A stretch of 64,000 nucleotides of DNA from CAKZLS01 sp963786305 (GCA_963786305.1 CAWAYL010000017.1:150026-214025), one strand, 5' to 3'. Numbered from the stretch's first letter, positions 51,365 through 60,145 are shown. The notes: generated by a model not told the origin, from the letters alone. Numbers and translations: made by a program.

Positions 51365-52861
51365 ATGATCGAAACGCTTTGTCACCATATTAACGGCGCC
51401 GCCGTAGCCGGAACCAGCGGGCGGTTCGGCGACGTGTTCAATCCGGCGTTGGGCGAGGTCCGGGCCCGTGTGCCGCTGGCGAGCAAGGCCGAGACGGAAA
51501 CGGCGATCGCCGCCGCCGCGGCCGCTTTCGCGGAATGGGCCGCGACGCCGCCGCTGTCGCGCGCCCGCGTGCTGTTCCGTTTCAAGACCCTGATGGAACA
51601 GCATTTCGACGAGTTGATCAATCTCGTCGTCACCGATCACGGCAAGGTTCTGGAGGACGCCCGCGGCGAGATCACCCGCGGCATGGAGGTGGTGGAGTTC
51701 GCCTGCGGCATTCCCCATCTGCTCAAGGGCGACTACACCGACAACGTCGGGCGCGGCATCGACAGTTGGTCGATGCGCCAACCGCTCGGGGTCTGCGGCG
51801 GCATCACCCCGTTCAACTTTCCGGCCATGGTGCCCATGTGGATGTGGCCGGTCGCCATCGCCTGCGGCAACACGTTCGTCCTGAAGCCATCGGAAAAGGT
51901 GCCGACGTGTTCGCTGCGGGTTGCCGAATTGCTCAGCGAAGCCGGCCTTCCCGACGGCGTGTTCAACGTCGTCCACGGCGACAAGGAGGTGGTCGACACC
52001 CTGCTTGCCGACCCGCGCGTCCAGGCCATCAGCTTCGTCGGCTCGACGCCCGTGGCGAAATACATCTACACCACCGGCTGCGCTCACGGCAAACGGGTGC
52101 AGGCGCTCGCCGGCGCCAAGAACCATATGGTGGTGATGCCCGATGCCGACATGGATCAGACCGTCGAGGCGCTGATGGGCGCGGCCTACGGGTCGGCCGG
52201 AGAGCGCTGCATGGCGGTACCGGTCGCGGTTGCCGTGGGCGCCGCGGGCGACGCCCTGGTGGAGCACCTGATGCCGCGGGTACGGTCGTTGAAGGTCGGT
52301 CCGGGCCTGGATCCGGAATCGGAAATGGGTCCGCTGATCACCGCCGAGCACCGCGCCAAGGTCTCCGGCTACGTCGACCTCGGCGTCGAGGAGGGCGCGG
52401 ACCTGATCGTCGATGGCCGCGATCTCAAGCTGCAGGGGTACGAAGACGGCTTCTTCATGGGCGGCTGCCTGTTCGACCATGTCCGCCCCGAAATGCGCAT
52501 CTATCAAGAAGAGATCTTCGGCCCGGTATTGAGCATCGTCCGCGGCGCCAGCTTCGACGAAGCCCTCGCCATGGCCAACGGCCACGTGTTCGGCAACGGC
52601 GCCGCCATCTTTACCCGCGACGGCGATACCGCCCGGGAATTCGGACAGCGTGTCCACGCCGGCATGGTCGGCGTCAACGTGGCGATCCCGGTGCCGCTGG
52701 CGTTCCACAGTTTCGGCGGTTGGAAGCAATCGCTGTTCGGTGATCACCACGTCCACGGCGGTGAAGGCGTGCGCTTCTATACCCGTTTGAAGACAGTCAC
52801 CTCGCGCTGGCCGTCGACGCCGCGCGCCGCGTCGACGTTCGCCATGCCCACCATGGAATAG
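51365..52861 (+). CDS. mmsA: CoA-acylating methylmalonate-semialdehyde dehydrogenase
   Basis: 498 residues of the aldehyde dehydrogenase family, MMSDH branch: NFPAMVPMWMWPVAIACGN, the catalytic cysteine in GSAGERCMAVPVAV, and the C-terminal GGWKQSLFGDHHVHG. It converts (methyl)malonate semialdehyde to propionyl- or acetyl-CoA in valine, inositol and beta-alanine breakdown. No other valine-degradation genes are adjacent. Divergent from the cupin operon. Confidence 0.95.
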   Translation: MIETLCHHINGAAVAGTSGRFGDVFNPALGEVRARVPLASKAETETAIAAAAAAFAEWAATPPLSRARVLFRFKTLMEQHFDELINLVVTDHGKVLEDARGEITRGMEVVEFACGIPHLLKGDYTDNVGRGIDSWSMRQPLGVCGGITPFNFPAMVPMWMWPVAIACGNTFVLKPSEKVPTCSLRVAELLSEAGLPDGVFNVVHGDKEVVDTLLADPRVQAISFVGSTPVAKYIYTTGCAHGKRVQALAGAKNHMVVMPDADMDQTVEALMGAAYGSAGERCMAVPVAVAVGAAGDALVEHLMPRVRSLKVGPGLDPESEMGPLITAEHRAKVSGYVDLGVEEGADLIVDGRDLKLQGYEDGFFMGGCLFDHVRPEMRIYQEEIFGPVLSIVRGASFDEALAMANGHVFGNGAAIFTRDGDTAREFGQRVHAGMVGVNVAIPVPLAFHSFGGWKQSLFGDHHVHGGEGVRFYTRLKTVTSRWPSTPRAASTFAMPTME

Positions 52862-52927
52862 CGCCGCGGTGCCGTGACCCAAATCCTATCGCCAAACCTA
52901 TCGCCACCGGGCCGGACCGCGCCCGTC

Positions 52928-53851
52928 ATGTATACCGTCGCCCATTTGTCGGACGTCCACTTGCCGATGCCGCCGGGGCCGGGCGTCGCCGCGCTCCTGA
53001 ACAAGCGTCTGCTCGGCTATCTGTCGTGGCGTCTGCGGCGATCGAAGATCCATCGGCCGGAGGTTCTGGAGGCGCTGCAAAGCGATCTGCGGATCCAGGA
53101 GCCGGATCACGTCGCGGTCACCGGCGATCTGGTCAACATTTCGCTGCCCGCGGAATTCGAGTTGGCGGCGAAGTGGTTGCCGCTGCTGGGGCTTCCCGAC
53201 CGGGTGACCGTCGTTCCCGGCAATCACGATGCCTATGTCACCATGCCGTGGGCACAGTCGTGGTCCCATTGGGCGCCTTACATGGCGTCCGAGACGGCGA
53301 CCGGCGAGATCATCGCGCATGCCGGTTTCGAGGATTTTCCCCTGGTGCGACGGCGCGCTCCCGTGGCGATCGTCGGACTGACTTCGGCGCTGCCGACGCG
53401 GCTCGGACTGGCCAGCGGGCAATTGGGCTTGAGGCAGGCGACGGCGCTCGCCGAGCGGCTCGTGGAGCTTGGCCGGGAAGGCCTGTTCCGGATCGTGCTG
53501 ATCCATCATCCGCCCATCGCCGGAAGCAACAGGCGGCGCAAGAGGCTGGACGATTCCGAGCTTTTCCGCCACGCCGTCGAAACGGCCGGCGCGGAGCTGG
53601 TTCTGCATGGCCACAACCACCGTTTCGAAATGGGGGACCTTGTCGGCCCGCATGGTCCGGTGCCGGTTATCGGCGTGGCCTCGGCTTCGGCGGTGACGGG
53701 AACCCACAATACGCCGTCCAGCCAATATCACCTCTACGGGATCGCGCGAACCGGCAACGGCTGGACGTTGACGTGGCGAACCCGCGCCTATGACATGGCT
53801 TCCGGCGTATTCGTGGACACCGCCGTCAAGACACTGGATTTCCCGCGATGA
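52928..53851 (+). CDS. Metallophosphoesterase (calcineurin-like)
   Basis: 307 residues. All phosphodiesterase motifs are present: HLSDVHL, GDLVN, VVPGNHDAY, LIHHPP and LHGHNHRFE, coordinating a di-metal centre. The fold suits a cyclic-nucleotide or phospholipid-headgroup phosphodiesterase, substrate unknown. Similarity starts at ATG 52928; a GTG at 52874 is in the same frame with no Shine-Dalgarno sequence before either. It follows mmsA by 66 bases. Confidence 0.9.
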   Translation: MYTVAHLSDVHLPMPPGPGVAALLNKRLLGYLSWRLRRSKIHRPEVLEALQSDLRIQEPDHVAVTGDLVNISLPAEFELAAKWLPLLGLPDRVTVVPGNHDAYVTMPWAQSWSHWAPYMASETATGEIIAHAGFEDFPLVRRRAPVAIVGLTSALPTRLGLASGQLGLRQATALAERLVELGREGLFRIVLIHHPPIAGSNRRRKRLDDSELFRHAVETAGAELVLHGHNHRFEMGDLVGPHGPVPVIGVASASAVTGTHNTPSSQYHLYGIARTGNGWTLTWRTRAYDMASGVFVDTAVKTLDFPR

Positions 53852-53988
53852 AGGTCATTCAAGCCCTACGGCACTTGCAGTGCAGAATCGAGTGATGCGT
53901 TTGGCGAGGAAATCGTCGTTCCATCCAAAGGGTCGCTTTGGCCGGGAAAACAGAGTACATAGCGAAATTCTTTGCCGGAGGATCGTTG

Positions 53989-54291
53989 ATGCGGCCCCTT
54001 TCAGTGTCCCGAGCGTTCGCGGTTGCGGCCGTTGTCGTTGCGGTGATGTCGCTGGCCCTTGCCGGCTGTTCGCTCCGCCAGAAGAACCAGGTCCTCAACG
54101 AGGGTCCGGATGGCATTACCATCCGCTACGACAGCCGTTTTCCGACCATGGCCGGCGTCGACGCCGACGAGCATTGCGCCAAATTTGGAAAAATGGCGAA
54201 ACGCGTCGAGACCACCAAGCCGAGTTCACCGGACACCATCACCCATCCACACGCCGCCCAGGGTGTTTTCGAATGCGTCAGCGCCGAATGA
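53989..54291 (+). CDS. Small predicted lipoprotein
   Basis: 100 residues. Signal peptide with lipobox LALAGC (lipidated Cys near residue 27), then a compact domain with DGITIRYDSRFP and DADEHCAKFGK, a pattern seen in small alphaproteobacterial lipoproteins. It sits at the left of the exported-protein cluster. CCGGAGGA precedes ATG 53989. No function can be assigned. Confidence 0.75.
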   Translation: MRPLSVSRAFAVAAVVVAVMSLALAGCSLRQKNQVLNEGPDGITIRYDSRFPTMAGVDADEHCAKFGKMAKRVETTKPSSPDTITHPHAAQGVFECVSAE

Positions 54292-54420
54292 GCGGGTGGA
54301 CGGCCCCGTGCGCCCCGCCTGTTCCGGAAGAAGCAAATTTGCCGCTTGATAATTCCAGTGGAAACGCTAATTCTCGATCCTCGCGCCGGAAAGGATTTCG
54401 GCGCGGGTGAGGGATAGGCA

Positions 54421-54933
54421 ATGAATAGAACCGTCGCGTTGTTCGTGATGGCGGCGATCATGGCAACCGGTGCCGGAGGTGCCGCCGCCGTCGGCGCCGA
54501 ATGGTCCGCCACCGGCCACAAGGACGTCTCCGTGACCTTTTCCGAGGACGCCGCGAAATGCGGCATCCGCGGCGAGGACGAGTTCGCCAGGCGGCTTCGG
54601 AACAGCCTCGGCGAAATCGGTATGCGCGTCGACCCCAGCCAACCCCTTGTCGTCCGCCTGACCGTTTCCGCCAAACCCGTCGAGGCGCTGGAGGGCCAGT
54701 GCGTGGCGATCGTCGCGGTGGCGTTCGTCATTCCCATGGAGATGGATTTCGTCGAGATTACCGAGAAAGTGACCAACCGCGAAGCCGTGGTCGCGGTGTT
54801 GGAGAAGGCCCGGCGGTTTCCCATCGTGCTCTACGAGGACAGCGAATTCACTGCCTCGTGGCCCACGAACATGCACAGCGACGCCCTGTATCTGGTGGAT
54901 CAATTGGTACAGAGATACGCTGGGCGACACTGA
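54421..54933 (+). CDS. Exported protein of unknown function
   Basis: 170 residues with a signal peptide (about 1-26). The mature part has a motif RLRNSLGEIGMRVDPSQPLVV that weakly resembles IRQSLGERGIAVGPPGSHVL in the protein at 57515-58218. The remaining sequence mixes strands and helices with two Cys (KCGIRG, GQCVA) that could form a disulfide. Family not recognised. Its position among other envelope proteins is the only contextual clue. Confidence 0.7.
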   Translation: MNRTVALFVMAAIMATGAGGAAAVGAEWSATGHKDVSVTFSEDAAKCGIRGEDEFARRLRNSLGEIGMRVDPSQPLVVRLTVSAKPVEALEGQCVAIVAVAFVIPMEMDFVEITEKVTNREAVVAVLEKARRFPIVLYEDSEFTASWPTNMHSDALYLVDQLVQRYAGRH

Positions 54934-54980
54934 CACATTCATCCGCCGGTACCCGGCGACATAAGAAGGAATCTGGGGAA

Positions 54981-55433
54981 ATGACACCCATCGTTCGCAT
55001 GATCGGCATCCTCGCTGTCATGGCTGTGCTGACCACCGCCGGAAACACGGTTGCTCAGGACAAACCGCAAAAGATTACCGGGACCATCGAATTCCACGAA
55101 TTGCAGGTGGCTTACATTGGCAGCGGAACCATGGGCCACGGCACTTTGTATTTCCAGGGCGAGTCCTATCCGATCAAGGTCGCCGGACTCGGCATCGGCG
55201 GCATCGGCTTTTCGGAAATTCAGGCCCACGGCGACGTCTACGGCCTCGAGAACATAGACGCCTTCGAGGGCCTCTACGGTCAGGCCCAGACCGGGTACGC
55301 GCTTGGGGATCAGAGTTCGGGTCAAATGTGGCTGGAAAATCCAAACGGCATCATCATTCATCTCGACACCAAGCGCGAGGGCCTGATGCTTTCCTTGGGT
55401 GCCGAGGGATTGAACATTCAGATGGATGATTAG
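54981..55433 (+). CDS. Exported Gly-rich protein resembling the DUF1134/EipA lipid-binding fold
   Basis: 150 residues: signal peptide (about 1-26), then GHGTLYFQGESYPIKVAGLG, GDVYGLENIDAFEGLYGQAQ and NPNGIIIHLDTKREGLMLSL. The order G-x-L-x-x-x-G-x-x-YPxK, VYGL, NPNGI matches the EipA/DUF1134 type of Brucella envelope-integrity protein, judged by eye only. It is located directly before a SYLF protein, which has a related type of fold. Confidence 0.55.
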   Translation: MTPIVRMIGILAVMAVLTTAGNTVAQDKPQKITGTIEFHELQVAYIGSGTMGHGTLYFQGESYPIKVAGLGIGGIGFSEIQAHGDVYGLENIDAFEGLYGQAQTGYALGDQSSGQMWLENPNGIIIHLDTKREGLMLSLGAEGLNIQMDD

Positions 55434-55492
55434 GCCAACGCCGGCCGGGGTCGCGGATCGACCGTGATGGACATGACCAATAGCGATAACTG

Positions 55493-56200
55493 ATGGGTGA
55501 CAAAATGTTCGCGAGAAAGATTACCCCGTACCTGGCTGCGCTTTTCTTGACGTTCGCCGCCATCGGCAGTGCGCATTCCGAGGGAACCGAGGGTGCGCTG
55601 GTCGAGGGAGCGCTCGAGGAACTACAAGGCTACTTCAAGCACACTCAGTGGGACGGGGTGGAGAACATACTCGGCGGAGCGAAGGGCGTCATCATCGCCC
55701 CGGACGTCACATCCGGGTCCTTCATCGTCGGCGTGGAATCGGGAACCGGCGTACTCCTCGCCCGCCACGGCGAGACGTGGAGCGATCCGGTCTTCGTGAA
55801 GCTGTGGGAGGAGAGCGCGGGCTTTCAGGCGGGAATCGAGCAATCGAAGGTGCTGATGCTGATCCTGACACGCGACGCCATCAAGCAGGTTGCCGACGGC
55901 GTTTCGCGCGTGGGCGGAACCGGCGGATTCGCGCTTGGGCCCCTCGGCGTGAGTGCGACCGGCGCCGGCGGGATATCCGGAGGGATCCAGATCCTCACCG
56001 TTGCCACATCCGAGGGTGTGGAAGCGGGGAGCGCGCTCGCAAACATGAACATCAACCCGGTCGAGAAATTGAACACCGCCGCGTATGGCGGCGATTTCAA
56101 CGCCAATGACATTCTCGCGAAGCCGGGCGGCCGGTTGGATGTCGCCAAATCTCTGCGGGAGCTTTTGGCGGAAACAACAAAGAGCGCATGGAACAAATAA
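55493..56200 (+). CDS. SYLF-domain (YSC84-like) exported lipid-binding protein
   Basis: 235 residues: signal peptide (about 1-29) followed by a SYLF domain containing GVENILGGAKGVIIAPDVTS and GVESGTGVLLARHGETWSDP, then a Gly-rich part and the ending AKSLRELLAETTK. SYLF proteins bind phosphoinositides in eukaryotes and act at the envelope in bacteria. The 3' end overlaps the start of the pentapeptide gene by 13 bases, so the two are coupled. Confidence 0.82.
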   Translation: MGDKMFARKITPYLAALFLTFAAIGSAHSEGTEGALVEGALEELQGYFKHTQWDGVENILGGAKGVIIAPDVTSGSFIVGVESGTGVLLARHGETWSDPVFVKLWEESAGFQAGIEQSKVLMLILTRDAIKQVADGVSRVGGTGGFALGPLGVSATGAGGISGGIQILTVATSEGVEAGSALANMNINPVEKLNTAAYGGDFNANDILAKPGGRLDVAKSLRELLAETTKSAWNK

Positions 56201-56697
56201 ACATGACCGATCCGAAACTTTGCCGGCACCTGGGCCACGCTCTCGGCGCGGCTGTCCTTGTGGTTGCGACGATGATGCTGACAACGGGCGCGCGGGCGTC
56301 CGACGCCAAATCCATGGAGAAACTGTCGGCCGACGACGAGTGCCCGAAGTGCGATCTCAGCAAGGCGGACCTGAGCGGCGGCGCCTACCCCGGAAGCGAC
56401 TTTTCCGAGGCCAACCTGAGCGGTGCCAACCTCCAGAGCGTGGTCATGAACGAAGCCAACCTGGAGGGCGCGAACCTGAGCGGCGCCGATCTCACCGACG
56501 CCATTTTCGAGGCCGCGAACCTGCAAGGCGTCAATCTGACCGGCGCAACGCTGACGCGGACCGACCTCAGCGGCGCGGATCTGAGCGGCGCGACCGGTCT
56601 GACCCAGGCGCAGCTGGATGAAACTTGCGACGACGGCTCGGACGATCCGGCGACCGCGACGCTGCCCGACGGACTGGAGCTGGAACGGTGTGAGTAG
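56188..56697 (+). CDS. Exported pentapeptide-repeat protein with CxxC and C-terminal Cys pair
   Basis: 169 residues. After a signal peptide (about 1-32) comes an N-terminal CPKCDLSKADLSGG motif, then about 17 A(D/N)LxG(A/V)-type repeats forming a right-handed beta-helix, and a tail GLTQAQLDETCDDGS ending LPDGLELERCE. The Cys positions (CxxC, two in the tail) suggest disulfides capping the helix. It is paralogous to the protein at 59160-59639. Function unknown. Confidence 0.85.
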   Translation: MEQINMTDPKLCRHLGHALGAAVLVVATMMLTTGARASDAKSMEKLSADDECPKCDLSKADLSGGAYPGSDFSEANLSGANLQSVVMNEANLEGANLSGADLTDAIFEAANLQGVNLTGATLTRTDLSGADLSGATGLTQAQLDETCDDGSDDPATATLPDGLELERCE

Positions 56698-56730
56698 AAT
56701 GATCCGGTCCCTGTACAGAGGTTTACCGAC

Positions 56731-57222
56731 ATGAGCGACCTGGTGGTGATGGGCTTCGACGATGAATCCAAGGCCTTCGAGATGCGGGCGGCCTTGGCCA
56801 AGATGCAGAAGGAATACCTGATCGACATGGAAGACGTGGTCGTGGTGACCAAGGACGACGCCGGCAAGGTCAAGCTGCATCAGGCCGTGAACCTGACCTC
56901 GGCGGGTGCCGTCGGCGGCGGGTTCTGGGGACTGCTGATCGGCATGCTGTTTCTCAATCCGCTGCTCGGCGTGGCGGCCGGCGCGGCGGCCGGCGCGCTC
57001 GGCGGGGCGCTATCCGACATCGGCGTCGACGACAAATTCATGAAAAAACTGGGCGAGACGTTTACGCCGGGGTCCTCGGCCCTGTTCGTGCTGATCCGCA
57101 AGGTCACGACCGACAAGGTGCTCGAGCAACTCAAGGCCATGGGCTTGCACGCGCACGTGCTTCAGACGTCGCTCAGCAAGGACAGGGAAGAGGAACTGCG
57201 GACTGTCCTCGAAAATGTCTAG
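56731..57222 (+). CDS. DUF1269 membrane protein
   Basis: 163 residues. The N-terminus (SDLVVMGFDDESKAFEM, DMEDVVVVTKDDAGKVKL) is followed by a Gly/Ala-rich double transmembrane segment (GGGFWGLLIGMLFLNPLLGV and AAGAAAGALGGALSDI) and a soluble C-terminal ferredoxin-like part. Typical of DUF1269 proteins found with stress and host-attachment genes. The next gene starts inside its last codons (8-base overlap). Confidence 0.86.
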   Translation: MSDLVVMGFDDESKAFEMRAALAKMQKEYLIDMEDVVVVTKDDAGKVKLHQAVNLTSAGAVGGGFWGLLIGMLFLNPLLGVAAGAAAGALGGALSDIGVDDKFMKKLGETFTPGSSALFVLIRKVTTDKVLEQLKAMGLHAHVLQTSLSKDREEELRTVLENV

Positions 57223-57490
57223 CCGCGCAACCGGTCTCGCCCTGATCCTCGGCACGTCGCTGGCGGCGACACTGATCGCGGTCGATGCGGTGGCCGAGGA
57301 GCAGGTGGCGGAGATCATCGCCGTCCATGTGCGCGATCAGGGTCATCCCTGCGGCAAGGCGGAAAGCGCCAAGCGCGATGAGGAAGCATCCCGACCCGAC
57401 GAGGAAGCCTGGATCCTGACATGCAGCAATGCGGTTTACCGCGTCCGGTTGATCCCGGACATGGACGCCGAGATCGAGCCTCTCGAGTAA
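57215..57490 (+). CDS. Small exported protein of unknown family
   Basis: 91 residues with a signal peptide (about 1-27, ending AVAEE). The mature 64 residues contain two Cys (HPCGKAE, LTCSNAVY) and the strand pair CSNAVYRVRLIPDM, a compact disulfide-linked domain. It overlaps the DUF1269 gene by 8 bases. A 13-base stem at 57506-57538 (ACCGTCCGGTCAC) right after its stop could end transcription on both strands. Confidence 0.65.
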   Translation: MSSRATGLALILGTSLAATLIAVDAVAEEQVAEIIAVHVRDQGHPCGKAESAKRDEEASRPDEEAWILTCSNAVYRVRLIPDMDAEIEPLE

Positions 57491-57505
57491 AAACTTTCGA
57501 CCGTT

Positions 57506-57538
57506 ACCGTCCGGTCACCGAAGGCAGTGACCGGCGGT
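57506..57538. terminator. Bidirectional terminator candidate between convergent genes
   Basis: ACCGTCCGGTCAC (57506-57518) pairs with GTGACCGGCGGT (57527-57538) around an 8-base loop, with one bulge. It is preceded by TAAAAACTTT on the plus strand and overlaps the 3' end of the minus-strand gene. No strong T-run, so moderate support only. Confidence 0.4.
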
Positions 57539-58218
57539 CCCGGTCGCCTTCTCCGCACCCGTACACGACGACGTGAATGTGCGCTGTTCGCTTCGTCCCA
57601 ACGCGCCCATTGCCGCTCGCGTCATTTTTTGCAGCAGGTCGACCGGATCCTCCACCTCGCCCGACGCCATGATCGTGGCATGCCAGAGCGGCGCTTCCCC
57701 GGGGACGAAGAGCCTGAACGAAATCGACAGGTGCGAGGAAATATCGTCCGCGTCTCGCTCCCCCAGAGGAACCGTTACCTGATCGACGACCTCAAGCGAG
57801 CGGTAGCTGGCGGTCGGCGGCACATACGGCTTATCCATCGGCGCGGGCTCGTCGCGGGCCGCTGGGGGGGCGCCGGACTGGGCGCCACCGTAATCATGAA
57901 GCTGAGCACGTGCGAACCGGGAGGCCCGACGGCGATTCCGCGTTCGCCTAACGATTGGCGAATGGTGTCGCGGACTGCGCTTACGCGCGGCCCGTCCACG
58001 CCGTCCAGGTCCGTGTCCCGGGTTTCAATGGTGATGCCGGTCGGCGGGACCCAGGGATCGGTTGCGGAAACCGCGGTAAGACGGCTGAAGCCCGGTTGGG
58101 GCGCCCCGTCGTTGGTCTGAGCCTGAACGCTCGGATCGATCGCCGTCAGCATCATCGCGAGCGGCAACGCCGTGAGCCCGACTGCCCGCCGCGCGGACCG
58201 TTTGACCGTTGTCCTCAT
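57515..58218 (-). CDS. Exported protein of unknown function, frameshifted
   Basis: About 233 residues in two frames joined near 57838. The signal peptide (about 1-33) is followed by TDLDGVDGPRVSAVRDTIRQ and a Pro-rich stretch, then SYRSLEVVDQVTVPLGER, DDISSHLSISFRLFVPGEAP and a helical end (LLQKMTRAAMGAL). The first conserved block weakly matches the protein at 54421-54933. Family not recognised; probably periplasmic. Confidence 0.65.
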
Positions 58219-58667
58219 AACCGCGTCAGATTGCCGAGACGGTCCGGCAGATCGTGGGTCGGCACCTTGGTCAGGTCCTTGTTGATTTCGGTGGCGACCA
58301 TCCGCCGCAACTCCACGCCGAACTCCGATCGAAGATCGCCCAGCACCTCCGGCGGCGCGACGACGACAAGGCTCTCGAAAGCGTTGTTTTTCCGCTCGGC
58401 TTCAAGGAGTTGCGCGATGTCATGAGCGAACGACCATTTGGCGTGGCGCTTGGGATCGGTCGGCGGCTCCATGGCGTGTCGGCCTTCGCCGCCGCTGTCG
58501 AAGGATCGACCGGGCCGATCGCTGGCCAGGTCGCGGCTGGGAAGATTGGTGCCGATCCATTCCTGCCCGAGGGCGGGTCTGAGGGCGCTTCCCGAATTTT
58601 CGGTGGCGAACAATCGCGCGCGGGAGCCATCGGCGATGAGAACCCACGTCACGCTTTTTTTTAGCAT
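58215..58667 (-). CDS. Host attachment protein family (baeRF-like)
   Basis: 150 residues. Family motifs: TWVLIADGSRARLF at the N-terminus, FAHDIAQLLE in the middle, and LVVVAPPEVLGDLR with VATEINKDLTKVP at the C-terminus, resembling the release-factor-like baeRF fold. The name comes from Agrobacterium host attachment; the true activity is unknown and may be ribosome-related. ATG 58667 starts MLKKSV; the stop overlaps the start of the next gene (ATGA). Confidence 0.87.
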   Translation of the reverse strand: MLKKSVTWVLIADGSRARLFATENSGSALRPALGQEWIGTNLPSRDLASDRPGRSFDSGGEGRHAMEPPTDPKRHAKWSFAHDIAQLLEAERKNNAFESLVVVAPPEVLGDLRSEFGVELRRMVATEINKDLTKVPTHDLPDRLGNLTRL

Positions 58668-58692
58668 TACAAAAATCCTTTCTATCGGCCCC

Positions 58693-58950
58693 CTACGCCG
58701 CGTGTCCGCTTCCTGACATCGGGACCGAAGAAACGTCGATGCCGCGATCACGGGCGAGAGCGAAAATCGTCGAATATTCAGGACTTCTCTCCGCCCCTTC
58801 CAAAATCACGAGACTGTGCTCACCATGGTCGCCGGACGGAAACGCCCGCAGTTCCTCCACGGTCGCCGAGCGCCAGTCGGTATCGGGAAGGCTCTGATCC
58901 TCCGCCCAACGCCGCGCCAAATTCGAATCGTTGGCAAGAATGAAAATCAT
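58693..58950 (-). CDS. Small hypothetical protein
   Basis: 85 residues, no signal peptide. ARRWAEDQSLPDTDWRSA and LVILEGAERSPEYSTIFALA suggest an alpha/beta fold of a small nucleotide- or cofactor-binding type, but no family is recognised. A good AAGGAGA precedes the ATG at 58950, supporting that it is real. It is read toward the host-attachment gene, which starts 25 bases on. Confidence 0.6.
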   Translation of the reverse strand: MIFILANDSNLARRWAEDQSLPDTDWRSATVEELRAFPSGDHGEHSLVILEGAERSPEYSTIFALARDRGIDVSSVPMSGSGHAA

Positions 58951-59159
58951 CGACGGTCTCCTTCGCTGCGATGGTTCCGACCTCAACGGCGGCCGATTTG
59001 CCAGCATGGCGCCGAAGCCAACGGCGGGGCATTTACCTGGGTTAACTATCGGATTGAGCGGACCTGAAACGATGCTATTCATAGCAAAAGGATGATATGA
59101 CTCTTTCGACCCCATGTCGGGTAACAGGCGGGGCCACAGCCCATGGAGAACGCACGAAG

Positions 59160-59639
59160 ATGAGGATCAAACACGGGGTCGTGCACTCGCTCTCCGCCTT
59201 GGTTCTCCTGGCGTCGGCGATGGCGGCCGCCCAGGCCTTCGACCCCAAGGCCATCGGCCAGTTGATGGACGACAACCATTGCGAGGGCTGCGATTTGAGC
59301 GGCGCCGATCTCGCCACGGCCGAGCTTTCGGGCGCCGGGCTCACCGGCGCCGATCTCGGGCACGCCGACCTGAAAAACGCGATCCTGCTGGGGGCCACGC
59401 TGAATGACGCCAACCTGAAAGACGCCGACCTCGGCGGCGCTTATCTCAGCGACGCCACGTTCGGCGGAGCGGATCTCACCGGCGCCAATCTCCACGGCGC
59501 CAAGCTCGACGGCGCCGATTTGGCAAATGCCGTCGGTCTCACTCAGGCGCAATTGAACCGCGCCTGCGCCGGTCTCGCCGGCGCGCCGCTCGAAACCCGA
59601 CTGCCCGCCGGCCTGACCGTCCGGCGATGCAACAACTGA
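59160..59639 (+). CDS. Exported pentapeptide-repeat protein (paralogue of 56188-56697)
   Basis: 159 residues: signal peptide (1-24), CEGCDLSGADLATAEL, some 18 pentapeptide repeats, then the tail AVGLTQAQLNRACAGLAG ending LPAGLTVRRCNN. The N-terminal CxxC and the paired tail cysteines match the other copy, from which it differs in repeat sequence. It is immediately upstream of the lipoprotein at 59678. Function unknown. Confidence 0.86.
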   Translation: MRIKHGVVHSLSALVLLASAMAAAQAFDPKAIGQLMDDNHCEGCDLSGADLATAELSGAGLTGADLGHADLKNAILLGATLNDANLKDADLGGAYLSDATFGGADLTGANLHGAKLDGADLANAVGLTQAQLNRACAGLAGAPLETRLPAGLTVRRCNN

Positions 59640-59677
59640 ACGGCAATCAACGTCAATCCGGACGAAGGGACGTGTCC

Positions 59678-60145
59678 ATGAAAACAGCTAAGCTCAGATT
59701 CCCATCCCTCCTGGCGGCATCATCGTGGGCCGTCGTCGCGGGCGTGTGCCTGGTGGCCGCGGGCTGCCAGGCCGTCGAGAACGAGCGCGCCGTCGACACC
59801 GAAGGCCTGCTGCAACAGGCCGGCTTCCAGGTGCGCTTCGCCGACTCGCCCGAGCGGCTCGACGACGTCAAGGCGTTGGAGCAGCGCACCTTCGTCAAGA
59901 AAGACCGTGACGGCGCGCCGTATTACGTCTACGCCGACGCCAAGGGCTGCCAATGCCTGTACTACGGCACCCAGGCCGAGTATCAGAAGTATCGCATCCT
60001 TGAAAACGATCAGGAAATCGCCGCCAACAACCGGCTCAACGAGGTCATGAACAACGCCGCCGCCCAACGCTATTACAGCCTGTGGTACGGTGAGAATGCC
60101 ATGCCCGATACGCCACCGCCGCCGGGCGTCCTGCCGCCGTTCTAG
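59678..60145 (+). CDS. Predicted lipoprotein of unknown function
   Basis: 155 residues: lipobox LVAAGC with lipidated Cys near residue 31, then QAGFQVRFADSPERLDDVKALE and PYYVYADAKGCQCLYYGTQA (CxC), and a Pro-rich C-terminus. The family of small alphaproteobacterial lipoproteins with YYVYAD is familiar, but no function is known. Its TAG stop codon is provided by the CTAG edge of the solo repeat at 60142-60193. Confidence 0.75.
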   Translation: MKTAKLRFPSLLAASSWAVVAGVCLVAAGCQAVENERAVDTEGLLQQAGFQVRFADSPERLDDVKALEQRTFVKKDRDGAPYYVYADAKGCQCLYYGTQAEYQKYRILENDQEIAANNRLNEVMNNAAAQRYYSLWYGENAMPDTPPPPGVLPPF

